Below are positions 16,571 through 26,820 of a stretch of DNA of 33,122 nt, piece by piece. Numbering within the stretch: position 1 is the first letter of the stretch; every line of letters starts with the position of its first letter. The position numbers were made by a program, and so were the translations under genes. The stretch comes from Enterobacterales bacterium (GTDB lineage: Bacteria > Pseudomonadota > Gammaproteobacteria > Enterobacterales > Enterobacteriaceae), in contig JAATFX010000088.1 of assembly GCA_015654925.1 (NCBI GenBank), positions 1 to 33,122 of the forward strand, in the 5' to 3' direction. Below the pieces are notes generated by a model, which worked only from the letters and a program-made list of their open reading frames with translations, was not told the DNA's origin and searched no databases.

Positions 16571-16705
16571 TCACCCCAAGGCATTCTGTTTCGATAACGA
16601 GATAAGCTCATCGATAATGAAGCGGACGCTTGGCAATAAATGGCGTGAGCGCGGCCAGATAATGCTCAATTGCGTAGGGCTGGGCACCAGTTCGGACAGG
16701 ATAGA
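16571..16705 (-). pseudogene. C-terminal remnant of a LysR-family regulator
   Basis: The minus-strand frame ending at TGA 16571-16573 reads LSELVPSPTQLSIIWPRSRH, then LLPSVRFIIDELIS. This is the terminal part of a LysR effector domain (LxxxxPxPxxLxxxWPxSRHLxPxVRxFIDxL). The N-terminal HTH and most of the protein are absent. Together with the adjacent tautomerase pseudogene it recalls the intact LysR/tautomerase pair at 9136-10618, although here both pieces are on one strand. Confidence 0.6.
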
Positions 16706-17067
16706 TACTAACTAACGGTCGTGGCAAATCATGCGTCAGGTATGCAGCAGCATAATATAATTTATTTTCGCATTGTTAGGATTAAAAACATCTACCTTTC
16801 CCGCATCAGAACATATCCCGACACCTTATTTTTATCATGTCAGGGTCACTATAAAATATGAGCGGCAGGTAAAAAAACCATTACCATTAATTATAAATAA
16901 TGACGGAAATATGCTTTATTTTTTACCTGAGAGACGCAGTATAGATTGAGCCAGCCAACGGTTATCACAAGCCAAAGGCTTGATAACGCCAATTCCGGCG
17001 ATCGCTGACGGCTAAGGGCGGCGGTCGGGGCTAACGCCGGGTAAGAACCGGGCGCCTGAGCACGCCG
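16706..17067. other. Gene-poor stretch
   Basis: About 360 bases, AT-rich up to about 16940 and then GC-rich. No reading frame with family resemblance, no terminator with T tail and no RNA gene was recognised. The AT-rich half may be a former regulatory region of the decayed LysR gene. Confidence 0.3.
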
Positions 17068-17169
17068 TTATGCCGGTATATGGTTGCGAGCATATTTTAT
17101 CGTCATCAAATACACAATGATACCGGCGATACCTAGCCCGAAATCTTTCGTTTTATGCCTCGCAGTCAT
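17068..17169 (-). CDS. Possible small single-span membrane protein (33 residues)
   Basis: ATG 17167-17169 opens a 33-codon frame ending TAA at 17068-17070. It has a basic N-terminus (TARHKTKDFG), one hydrophobic segment (LGIAGIIVYLMTI) and a short basic tail (KYARNHIPA). A GGAGG lies 11 bases upstream, which is longer than ideal. The layout is that of enterobacterial small inner-membrane proteins, but I recognise no homologue and chance cannot be excluded. Confidence 0.25.
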   Translation of the reverse strand: MTARHKTKDFGLGIAGIIVYLMTIKYARNHIPA

Positions 17170-17238
17170 AAACTATCCAGCCTCCCCGCATTAACGGCTT
17201 ATCAGCCCATAGGAAAAAGCAGGATATAAATTTCACCG

Positions 17239-17459
17239 ATGATTGGTACATTAGGGGTCAATCCCATCGTGGCGGGATTAGGCTGCAGCATCGGTTCGTT
17301 TATGTTCTCATATTTCAATGACTCCTATTTCTGGGTTGTTAACCGCTCCTTGGGCGTAACTGAAGTTAAAGAACAAATCAAGGTGTGGAATATAACGTCT
17401 ACCCTCTGCTGGGCAACAGGGGCGTGACGCTATTAATTGTTAACGCGGTTTTTTTCTGA
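17239..17459 (+). pseudogene. C-terminal remnant of a GntP-family permease, frameshifted
   Basis: Codons from 17239 read LGVNPIVAGLGCSIGSFMFS, then YFNDSYFWVVNRSLGVTEVK. This is the conserved C-terminal part of GntP/GntT-type gluconate and sugar-acid permeases (HVNDSGFW-like motif). After CWATG the frame stops at once, but the expected end GVTLLIVNAVFF continues in another frame to TGA 17457-17459. A single-base loss in the G run at 17419-17422 explains it. The first roughly 380 residues are missing, so the gene was truncated at the 5' side too. Original substrate: an aldonate or related acid. Confidence 0.75.
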
Positions 17460-17580
17460 TTCCCGCTGGCTAAATGATATAACCGAGAAGGCGGTATAGG
17501 TATATATTGTGCCAATACCCTGCACGAGCTTATGCTGCCCGATCGCCAATAAACAGCCTGATGCGCATACCCGGGACAAT

Positions 17581-17618
17581 GGACAATGCCGCTTCCGAGT
17601 TAACGTTTGGCATTGTCC
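17581..17618. repeat. 10-bp perfect inverted repeat
   Basis: GGACAATGCC (17581-17590) and GGCATTGTCC (17609-17618) are separated by 18 bases, and GGGACAAT repeats just upstream. It lies about 120 bases after the permease remnant. It lacks a T run of terminator length (CTTTCA follows). It could be a regulator site or the scar of a mobile-element end. No gene is recognisable from 17460 to 17711. Confidence 0.4.
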
Positions 17619-17711
17619 CTTTCAGTGATGTGCGCCGAAGATCAACACGACAAGATCTAAACTTTAGGAGGAACATTTGGATATGGCACTGGGTTCAACA
17701 CGCTCTCCACT

Positions 17712-18314
17712 TTATCCTTTGACCAGTTTTGCGGTAATTTTGGCAACGTATTCGCCTTGATAACGGGCGATGTCCAATTCACGCGAATCCGGTTGACGGG
17801 AACCGTCGCCGCCGGCAATAGTCGATGCGCCGTAAGGAGTTCCGCCGCCGACTTGTGAAATATCAAACAAGGCCGGGTTACTGTAACCGATAGGGATGAT
17901 AATCATGCCGTGGTGAGCCAGGGTCGTCCAGGTGGAAGTAATGGTCATTTCCTGCCCGCCGCCGGTGCCCGTGGAGGTAAATACGCTGGCAACTTTACCT
18001 GCCAGCGCCCCTTTCGCCCAAAGCCCGCCAGTCTGGTCAAGGAAATTACGCATTTGCCCCGACATGTTGCCAAAACGAGTCGGCGTGCCGAAGATAATCG
18101 CATCATAGTCGCCCAACTCATGGGGCGAAGCCAGCTCGGCCTGCTGGTCGACTTTGCCATGGGCGGCCTTGAAAGCATCCGGGTCCATAGTCTCCGGGAC
18201 ACGTTTTACCGTAACGTCCACGCCTGGGACACTACGGGCTCCTTCAGCCACGCTTTGAGCCATGGTTTCGATATGTCCATACATTGAATGATATAAAACC
18301 AATACTTTAGCCAT
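17712..18314 (-). CDS. wrbA: NAD(P)H:quinone oxidoreductase WrbA
   Basis: Flavodoxin-like FMN protein that reduces quinones by two electrons using NAD(P)H. It matches E. coli WrbA closely: [19 protein letters not shown] (FMN phosphate loop), [41 protein letters not shown] and [20 protein letters not shown]. The length of 200 residues equals the family. I take ATG 18314, preceded by GAGG at good spacing. The same frame is open upstream to ATG 18392 and would add 26 residues (beginning [15 protein letters not shown]), with its own GGGAG site. No unusual residues were seen in the core. It is transcribed alone. Confidence 0.95.
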   Translation of the reverse strand: MAKVLVLYHSMYGHIETMAQSVAEGARSVPGVDVTVKRVPETMDPDAFKAAHGKVDQQAELASPHELGDYDAIIFGTPTRFGNMSGQMRNFLDQTGGLWAKGALAGKVASVFTSTGTGGGQEMTITSTWTTLAHHGMIIIPIGYSNPALFDISQVGGGTPYGASTIAGGDGSRQPDSRELDIARYQGEYVAKITAKLVKG

Positions 18315-18669
18315 TTTCAACTCCTCTTGAGATGCTGTAGCAGGAGCATCGCTGCCCTTGATTTTTGTGAACAAATCAGTGACCCAGCCCATGCAGGGAA
18401 CTCCCTTCTACAAATCTGATTAGAACATTATGTGGCAGGAAATTTGCCCTAGACTTTTTTGCACATAAATCCATTTAATGAACCATTAAAGCCCGTTTGC
18501 TGCGTACATAATCCCGAATCAATACTCTCTCTATAAACTCTTATGACAAAGCGCTAATTATTGCTTAAAACCATCAGTTTATTTGATGGACTTATCATCG
18601 CTCCATTTGTGCGTGGAAGCGCTGTTGCAGAAGCCTGGATTATCAGCCGCGGCGCTATTTGCCGGTATA

Positions 18670-19767
18670 TTATTTCGGTCCGTAGCTGCTCAGCGCCGCG
18701 ACCTCAGCCTCGCTTAAGGCCAACGCATGGTTACTCCCGCTTTGCGAAGCCTGAACCGCTGCCTCAAGCACCGCCATCACAGCCAGCGACTGCAAAGGGG
18801 GCACGGGATTTGCGCCCATGCCGTTCAACGCATCGCATACCTGTATATAAAATTGACGTTGATCGCCCGCCGGGGTGGGCAAGGGCAGCGGGTCTTCATC
18901 ACCGGCATAGAGTATTAAACCGTCATTATCTTCGCCCCAACCGGCGCTTCCCGGTACCATGCCCGCCGCCAATTGGCTTTCCTGACGGTCGGCCCGTTGT
19001 TTTACCACGCTGCCTTTCGTTCCATGCACACTGAAGCGCGAAACACCGCCGGACACCAGCATGCTGCTGTGCAGGATGACCCGGTGCGCGGGATAATTCA
19101 GGACCACGTGAGCCCAGTCGTCAATTTTCGCATCATCGCGCAGGGTGGCAATATTACCCTGCACGCTATCCGGCAAGCCGAATAACTGCAGGGCCTGATC
19201 GATCAGGTGCGGTCCGATATCGAACCACAGTCCGCCGCCCGGAGCATTCTGTTCGCGCCAGCGTTCGCGCACCTGCGGCCGGAAGCGATCGATATGGGAT
19301 TCAAACTGCACGACCCGCCCGATCCGGCCCTGCTCAATGACCTGTCGAACGCCAAGGTAATCACTGTCCCAGCGGCGATTATGGAAGACGCTGATTTGGC
19401 GCCGGCGGAGGTTGGCCAATTCGATAAGTTCCCGCGCTTCCTTCATATCCAGCGTGAAAGGCTTATCCACTACCACATGCTTATTGTTCTCCAGCGCATA
19501 ACGCGCCAGCGGTGCATGGGTAGCATTAGGCGAAGCGATCACCACCAGATCCACTTCCGGATGGGCAATCGCCTGATATGGATCCGCTATCACCTGAACG
19601 TCGGGGAGATCGGCCTGTACCTTTTGCGCATCCCGTGAAGCCACGAACTGCAAGCGCAGGCACGGCGTGGCGCGCAGTAAAGGAGCATGAAATGTCTTGC
19701 CGGAAAAGCCATAGCCGATTAGCGCCACGTTGAGCGTCTTGCCGGCCTGTGCGGTTACGTTACTCAT
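18670..19767 (-). CDS. Gfo/Idh/MocA-family oxidoreductase (YdgJ-like)
   Basis: Starting at ATG 19767 (MSNVTAQAG) gives 365 residues. An earlier frame start is disfavoured because AGGAG lies just before this ATG. The N-terminal Rossmann motif is NVALIGYGFSGKTFHAPLL. The DKP motif with catalytic-region Lys is in KHVVVDKPFTLD, and the C-terminal domain has SVFHNRRWDSDYL, HIDRFRPQVRERWRE and GLWFDIGPHLIDQ. These segments match E. coli YdgJ, an NAD(P)-dependent sugar or polyol dehydrogenase-like protein of unproven substrate. The start lies inside the end of the upstream DeoR-type gene (8-base overlap), so translation is coupled and the pair forms a regulator-enzyme operon. Confidence 0.88.
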   Translation of the reverse strand: MSNVTAQAGKTLNVALIGYGFSGKTFHAPLLRATPCLRLQFVASRDAQKVQADLPDVQVIADPYQAIAHPEVDLVVIASPNATHAPLARYALENNKHVVVDKPFTLDMKEARELIELANLRRRQISVFHNRRWDSDYLGVRQVIEQGRIGRVVQFESHIDRFRPQVRERWREQNAPGGGLWFDIGPHLIDQALQLFGLPDSVQGNIATLRDDAKIDDWAHVVLNYPAHRVILHSSMLVSGGVSRFSVHGTKGSVVKQRADRQESQLAAGMVPGSAGWGEDNDGLILYAGDEDPLPLPTPAGDQRQFYIQVCDALNGMGANPVPPLQSLAVMAVLEAAVQASQSGSNHALALSEAEVAALSSYGPK

Positions 19768-20527
19768 AGTGTTCTCCTGATATATCATCGTCGATGACGT
19801 CAACTATTACCGGGGAATCCTCATCCAGCTCATCCCAGGGACGATCGATGAACAGACGATGAATTTCTGTCAGTTCCGCCACCCGATGCGGCTCGCATCG
19901 ATTCAGCTTGAGATGATCAGCGACCAGCCAGTGCTGCGCGCTGATAGCCAGCATAGTGCGCTTCACTTCGGCATCCGCTTCTTCGCTGGCGCTTAGTCCC
20001 AGTTGGGGATGCAGGGCACAGGCGCCCAGCACCGCAATGTCGGCCCGGTAGCGTTGCAGCACGGCAAGCGTGGCGGCGCCGGCAAACAGGCGCTGACGCT
20101 GGTCCCAACTGCCGCCCAACAAAATCAACTCAATGTCCGGACGCTCGCTCAGGCAAAGGGCGATATCCAGCGACGCGGTAATGACGCGGGCCGGCCCGCG
20201 CAGCGCGCCGGCTACCGCCAGCACGGTGGTGCCGGCGTCCAGCACCACCGTGCTTCCCGCAGGGATGTGCGCCACCACCGCCTGGCCCAGACGTTGTTTA
20301 GAGGCGCAAAGCAGGTTGCCACGGACTTTGCGCGCCATGGCCGCCACGTCCAACGCAATCGCGCCGCCGTGGTTTTTCTGTGCAAGTCCCTGCCGCTCCA
20401 AATCGGCCAGATCCCGGCGCACCGTATCGACCGAAACCGCAAGCGTCGCAGCCAATTGCGCAATGCTGATTTGCCCTTTCTCGCTTAAAAGCGTCAATAA
20501 ATAATGCTGACGTGCAGCTTTATGCAT
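19760..20527 (-). CDS. DeoR-family transcriptional regulator
   Basis: ATG 20527 (MHKAARQHYLL), preceded by AAGGA at suitable spacing, gives 255 residues, normal for the family. The DeoR HTH is at residues about 5-60 (ISIAQLAATLAVSVDTVRRD, then LERQGLAQKNHGGAI). The sugar-phosphate-sensing domain has STVVLDAGTTVLAVA and ARVITASLDIA, a LGGSWDQRQRLFAG segment and VADHLKLNRC. Family members are usually repressors released by phosphorylated sugars. It overlaps the YdgJ-like oxidoreductase by eight bases and is the probable regulator of that gene and perhaps of the divergent MFS transporter 219 bases away. The acidic C-terminus (DDDISGEHYE) is a bit long but not broken. Confidence 0.88.
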   Translation of the reverse strand: MHKAARQHYLLTLLSEKGQISIAQLAATLAVSVDTVRRDLADLERQGLAQKNHGGAIALDVAAMARKVRGNLLCASKQRLGQAVVAHIPAGSTVVLDAGTTVLAVAGALRGPARVITASLDIALCLSERPDIELILLGGSWDQRQRLFAGAATLAVLQRYRADIAVLGACALHPQLGLSASEEADAEVKRTMLAISAQHWLVADHLKLNRCEPHRVAELTEIHRLFIDRPWDELDEDSPVIVDVIDDDISGEHYE

Positions 20528-20745
20528 AATTAAATCATCCTTATCCGCATTAAGCTGCACAATACAGCAAATTATGGCAAGTACCAATCATCATTGAAGA
20601 CCGCGCGGCGCGATCCTCAATGGACGCAGGCTACGTTAAGAAAACTTTACACATTGATGTACGCCCGGTAATATTGCATGCAGACATCAGGATTCCGGTC
20701 CTTTTGCGTAAGCGTTAACGTCAACCAACGCACTTTCGGCAGGCT

Positions 20746-21978
20746 ATGACTGCTAATTGTGCGATAATTGATATGTCTCAGCTCCAGACACCGTTGGTCC
20801 AATCTCCCATCGTTTCCAATTCCGGCTGTTTCCTTTTTATCGTGCTGCTTACGGCCGCAAATCTGCGCGCGCCCATTACCGCGGTCGGTCCGGTTCTCGA
20901 CAATATCCGCGATACCTTTGGCTTAAGCGCATCCGCCGCGGGATGGCTGAATTTTATTCCCCTTATTATGTTTGCCGCGCTAGCCCCCGCCGCATCCTGG
21001 CTCGGCAACCGCGCCGGCTTGGAGAAAAGCCTGTGGGGCGGGGTTTGTCTGATTACCCTGGGGTCTTTGCTGCGAATCAGCGGCAGCGAGGCCGGGCTCT
21101 GGTCGGGAACGCTGATCCTCAGTATCGGCATTGCCGTGGCTAATGTCCTTTTGCCGCCGCTGATTAAACGCGATTTCAAAAACCATACCGCGAAATATAT
21201 CGGCCTCTATGCCTCGACCATGTCCATTACCGCCAGCCTTGCCTCCGGTATCGCCGTGCCGCTGGCGCGGGTCGGCAATGCGGGTTGGTTTCTTTCCGTG
21301 GGTATTTGGGCGACGCTGCCGCTGATTGCAGCCATTGCCTGGTTGCCTCAGTTGAAAAGGACAAAACTTCCCGCCGCAAATATAAAAATCCGCGAGAAAT
21401 CACGGTTAAAAAACCCCTGGCGCTCCGCTCTTGGCTGGCAAGTCTCATTGTTTATGGCGCTGCATTCGATGGTTTTTTATACCCTTATCGATTGGTTTAC
21501 CCCCTTTGCGCAAGCCAAGGGGTTTAGCCAGATGGCGGCCGGCTGGCTGCTTTTCGTCTACCAGGCCATCGCGATTATCGCTAATCTGATTTGTATGTTG
21601 GCGCTGAAAAAATACCAGGATCAGCGACCGATCGGTTTTATTGCCTCATTGGCCATTTTTGTCGGCCTTTTAGGCTTATTGCTGGCCCCTTCCCTGGCAT
21701 TGGCGTGGCTTATCATCGCCGGCTTGGGCGCGGGCGCCGCCATGGTGACCTGTCTTTCCCTGTTCAATCTGCGCGCGGGTGATCATGCCCAGGCCTCCCA
21801 TCTCTCGGGGATGGCGCAGTGTGTCGGTTATGGGCTGGCGGCGGTAGGTCCTCTTTTTTTCGGCATTCTGCACGAGCACAGCGGCAACTGGTCAGTGCCC
21901 CTGTTAATGCTGCTTGCCATGAGCATGCTGCAATTGATTATCGCCCCCCTTGCGGGAAGGAATAAGCAAATAGGCTGA
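20746..21978 (+). CDS. MFS transporter of the CynX/NimT (cyanate/nitroimidazole) family
   Basis: A 410-residue protein with about 12 hydrophobic segments. The N-terminal block LLTAANLRAPITAVGPVLDN is the hallmark of CynX/NimT/YeaN-type carriers, and VANVLLPPLIKRDF with MSITASLASGIAVPLARV are further family blocks. Both halves of the MFS fold are present (the cytoplasmic linker is near residue 205-225), ending in a basic tail. The start is uncertain: ATG 20746 has a GGCAGG close by, while ATG 20773 (MSQLQTP) has no clear site. Known members export or import small anions and drugs such as 2-nitroimidazole; the substrate here is unknown. It is divergent from the DeoR-type regulator. The 184 bases after it hold nothing recognised. 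Confidence 0.85.
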   Translation: MTANCAIIDMSQLQTPLVQSPIVSNSGCFLFIVLLTAANLRAPITAVGPVLDNIRDTFGLSASAAGWLNFIPLIMFAALAPAASWLGNRAGLEKSLWGGVCLITLGSLLRISGSEAGLWSGTLILSIGIAVANVLLPPLIKRDFKNHTAKYIGLYASTMSITASLASGIAVPLARVGNAGWFLSVGIWATLPLIAAIAWLPQLKRTKLPAANIKIREKSRLKNPWRSALGWQVSLFMALHSMVFYTLIDWFTPFAQAKGFSQMAAGWLLFVYQAIAIIANLICMLALKKYQDQRPIGFIASLAIFVGLLGLLLAPSLALAWLIIAGLGAGAAMVTCLSLFNLRAGDHAQASHLSGMAQCVGYGLAAVGPLFFGILHEHSGNWSVPLLMLLAMSMLQLIIAPLAGRNKQIG

Positions 21979-22162
21979 GAAATGAATGGCGGCAAAACGC
22001 AGAAATTTTGGGCGTCGATACGCCAAGGGGAAGTTCTTATCTTGACGTTCGGCCACCGTCGGAAAGCAATTCCGGAGTTCACTGGACGGCTACGATATAC
22101 TTGCCGCCTAACAGGCTCTTTCCCGCAGGCGGCTTTGATTCGGCACGTTAATGACGTCGACT

Positions 22163-22807
22163 CTATTCGGTGATCGTGGTAGCCGGTGTGGTCGTTTCTG
22201 GTGTCGTGGTCGTTTCTGGTGTCGTAGTCGTTGTTGGTGTAGATGGGGTTGCCGGCGGCGTGGTGGTTGCGGCCGGTGTTGCCGTTTCTGGTGTCGTAGT
22301 CGTTTCTGGTGTGGATGGGGTTGCCGGCGGCGTGGTAGTCGTCGGCGTGGTTGCAGCCGGTGCGTTAAAGATTACTTTAGTAGACGGGCCGACTGAGAAT
22401 TTAGGCGTCTTGCCCATTATGGAATAATTGACGTGCTGCTCGATAAGCGGTTCCGTCGTCACCTCTACCGCTGGAATGGTTACGCGGCCCACTAAAGAAC
22501 GCGCATAGCCGCCGATTTTATGTTTACCCGCACTGACGTGCAACTCAACGGTTTGACCTATAGCTAGGATACCGGCATCGGTATCATCAACAGTTACGTA
22601 GATCGGCACACCATCGTCTGACTGAGTGTGAACATGGGTAACGGTCACCACCGTAGGTCCGGAAGAAAAATCTACAATATCAGGTTTAGCCGGGGTCAAG
22701 GCTGCATTGACCGAGGACTTGGCGGCTGATGTTACCGCCGTAATCTTCGCACATCCGGTCAGCATAAGCGCTATGGCGATGACAATCAGGGTGAAACTGT
22801 TAATCAT
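22163..22807 (-). CDS. Outer-membrane lipoprotein with Thr/Pro-rich repeat tail
   Basis: A 214-residue protein with an N-terminal signal peptide ending in the lipobox LTGC, so Cys19 would be lipidated. Ala at +2 argues for outer-membrane sorting. Residues about 45-150 form a globular part with several beta-like stretches (TVVTVTHVHTQSDDGVPIYV, then TVELHVSAGKHKIGGYARSL), reminiscent of small surface-lipoprotein domains, but I recognise no family. From about residue 152 to the end the sequence is almost only Thr, Pro, Ala and Glu, built of a repeated unit. Such tails often act as stiff, protease-resistant spacers across the periplasm or at the surface. It is transcribed alone, with no linked partner. 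Confidence 0.75.
   Translation of the reverse strand: MINSFTLIVIAIALMLTGCAKITAVTSAAKSSVNAALTPAKPDIVDFSSGPTVVTVTHVHTQSDDGVPIYVTVDDTDAGILAIGQTVELHVSAGKHKIGGYARSLVGRVTIPAVEVTTEPLIEQHVNYSIMGKTPKFSVGPSTKVIFNAPAATTPTTTTPPATPSTPETTTTPETATPAATTTPPATPSTPTTTTTPETTTTPETTTPATTITE
22166..22365 (-). repeat. Tandem repeats encoding the Thr/Pro tail
   Basis: The 3' part of the lipoprotein gene is a nested repeat. An 18-base unit encoding TTTPET or similar recurs. A larger unit of about 72 bases, encoding TTTPPATPSTP plus TTTTPET variants, occurs twice (roughly 22200-22275 and 22275-22350), with a few base changes. This is a typical length-variable coding repeat. Confidence 0.75.
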
Positions 22808-23152
22808 GTTGCGGCATTTCCCTATCAGATTTTTGTGACTTGGCTAACATCATAACTGATAACGATATTGAGATGAATGCCAGGCTGACGATCTTCACAA
22901 AAACCAGACGAAATGAATATTAACCGAACCCCCACCCTCGCCTTTCCCTAAATGATGGACACGACTTTTTTAGGAATGGGCTATAACTGGACATCTCAAT
23001 TTTACTGGCGAAGGGGCAGGATTGGTCCGCAACTTATGATAATTTTCATTATCTGGACAAGAGACATTGGTGAAAAATACTTCTCCAGCTTCGACGCGCG
23101 GCTGAAATAAGCCAGCCTCACGACATACGGGCGAGCATCCGCGGCCGTGATA
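22808..23152. other. Gene-poor spacer upstream of the lipoprotein gene
   Basis: About 345 bases between the lipoprotein start and the end of the gate-domain protein gene. It contains a Fur-box-like palindrome (23035-23053), listed separately, and a short plus-strand frame ending IGEKYFSSFDARLK that I could not assign. No other gene or terminator was recognised. Confidence 0.35.
23035..23053. promoter_or_regulatory. Fur-box-like palindrome
   Basis: Read on the minus strand, the 19 bases match the classical Fur consensus (GATAATGATAATCATTATC) at 15 positions by my count, and contain GATAAT/ATTATC as a perfect inverted pair. It lies about 230 bases before the lipoprotein start and no iron gene is adjacent, so function is uncertain. 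Confidence 0.3.
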
Positions 23153-24085
23153 TCAAAAGAGCGCCAGATGCAGAAGAGTGCGCACTAAAATGCCGAACAT
23201 CGCGCCTGGCGCGGCATAGCGGAAAACCCGGGTGAACCGCGACCCGACGCCGAGAAAAATGCCAATCCCCGGTAAATCAAAGGTTTGCACCAGCAGCCCC
23301 GATGAGGCGTTGATTTGGCTAGCGGTTATTTTGCCCTGCTGAACCAGATCGGAAATCACGCCAAAGTAAGCAGTGCCCCCAGCCAGGCATTTCACCAACG
23401 TGGGCATGACAAATACTTCAGGTATCCCCATCGACGCCAACACCGGCGACAGCAAATGCTCCAGCCCCCTCACGATCCCGGCGGCTTCCAGCATGCCAAC
23501 GATGACCATCGATAAGAGCAGCATCGGCACCGAGCCAATAGCCAGCCGGATGGCGTCCGAACCAGCGCTATTGATAATCCCGATAATGCCTCGCGCCGTC
23601 TGCTCTTCTGGCCGCGCCGCTTCTATGCGGGCGCCTTCCGCCACCGACAGCTTTCGTCCCAGCCAGTGGTAGGTCAGCGCTGCCGCGCTCAACCCGCCAA
23701 TGATGGAGATCGCGATCGCGGCGCCCCAGTGCAGGCCGAAAGGCGTTAACGGGTAAAAAGTGTTGCCCTGCCCCATCGCGAATACCATCGCCAGCGTTGC
23801 CGCCAGATGACGGTCGGATACCCCACGCTTTTCTAAGATTGACAAAGTGGCCAGCGGCGCGGCAAAACTAACGAAGTTAAGCTGAATCATGGCAAAGGTG
23901 CTCATGCCGCTGAGTCCGAAGGGCCTCAGCAAAGGAGCCATCCACTTAACGACGACATCCAGAACGCCTTTGACTTCGAGAAATTTCATGATGACCAGCA
24001 TCACGACCATGATGGGGAGTAGCGTATAAAGTGCGACATCAACGGAGGATTTCCCCGCCGATATGATGATTCCGATTACGTCCAT
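23153..24085 (-). CDS. Nucleoside-recognition (gate) domain membrane protein
   Basis: ATG 24083-24085 (MDVIGIIISAG), with AAGGG at good spacing, gives 310 residues. The frame extends seven codons further up to a GTG without a better site. Eight or so hydrophobic segments are visible, arranged as two related halves. The gate-domain hallmarks are SFAAPLATLSILEKRGVSDR, then AMGQGNTFYPLTPFGL in the first half and VFVMPTLVKCLAGGTAYFGV in the second. This resembles SpmA/SpmB-type and FeoB-gate proteins annotated as nucleoside recognition domain proteins. The transported substrate is not established. It stands alone between the lipoprotein gene and katG, on the same strand, with no operon partner. 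Confidence 0.8.
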   Translation of the reverse strand: MDVIGIIISAGKSSVDVALYTLLPIMVVMLVIMKFLEVKGVLDVVVKWMAPLLRPFGLSGMSTFAMIQLNFVSFAAPLATLSILEKRGVSDRHLAATLAMVFAMGQGNTFYPLTPFGLHWGAAIAISIIGGLSAAALTYHWLGRKLSVAEGARIEAARPEEQTARGIIGIINSAGSDAIRLAIGSVPMLLLSMVIVGMLEAAGIVRGLEHLLSPVLASMGIPEVFVMPTLVKCLAGGTAYFGVISDLVQQGKITASQINASSGLLVQTFDLPGIGIFLGVGSRFTRVFRYAAPGAMFGILVRTLLHLALF

Positions 24086-24321
24086 GGCCAAACCCTTTCG
24101 GGTCACTTATTTAATAAGCGCCGTACCTTAGCACCACCAAGCGGGATTAAACAGGGTTGGTTGATTTTTTTTAACTAATGGAAAATTCCATTAACATTTG
24201 CCAGTTAACCCAACGTTTATAAAGAAGGGTGATCTCTTGGGTAGCCTTGGCAGGAAAAATATTATTTATCAGATAGTTATTGTCAAATGCGTTCCCAGCC
24301 AGCGGAGCAAAAATTTTAGAA

Positions 24322-24354
24322 AAGCCCGCGTCAGGATAGTGAAGCGGGCTTTTT
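24322..24354. terminator. Bidirectional-looking terminator downstream of katG
   Basis: AAGCCCGC (24322-24329) pairs with GCGGGCTT (24344-24351) around a 14-base loop. T runs are present on both sides (TTTTT on the plus strand; TTTT-C-TAAAATTTTT on the minus strand). It sits 40 bases after the katG stop, so it ends the katG transcript. Confidence 0.75.
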
Positions 24355-24392
24355 GCTTGGTGATGCCTGTCTTTGCTATCGGGCAACCTCTC

Positions 24393-26669
<2,277 letters not shown>

Positions 26670-26820
26670 TTACCCTATGTATTTGATAGCCCTTCCCATA
26701 GGATTTCAGCGTCCATTCCACGGGTTTAATAATGAAAACGTTCCCCTCTTGATCATATATTGCCAGTTAATGACAAAAATATTTCCTGTCAGAGACGCAA
26801 AATAAGAAAAGCGCAGGAGG

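Noticed and set aside
16441..16611. N-terminal extension of the small tautomerase frame
   Set aside because: The extension would bury the catalytic Pro1, and a ribosome site precedes the internal ATG at 16438-16440.
18561..19034. 157-codon plus-strand frame
   Set aside because: It has no family resemblance and mostly overlaps the YdgJ-like gene on the opposite strand.
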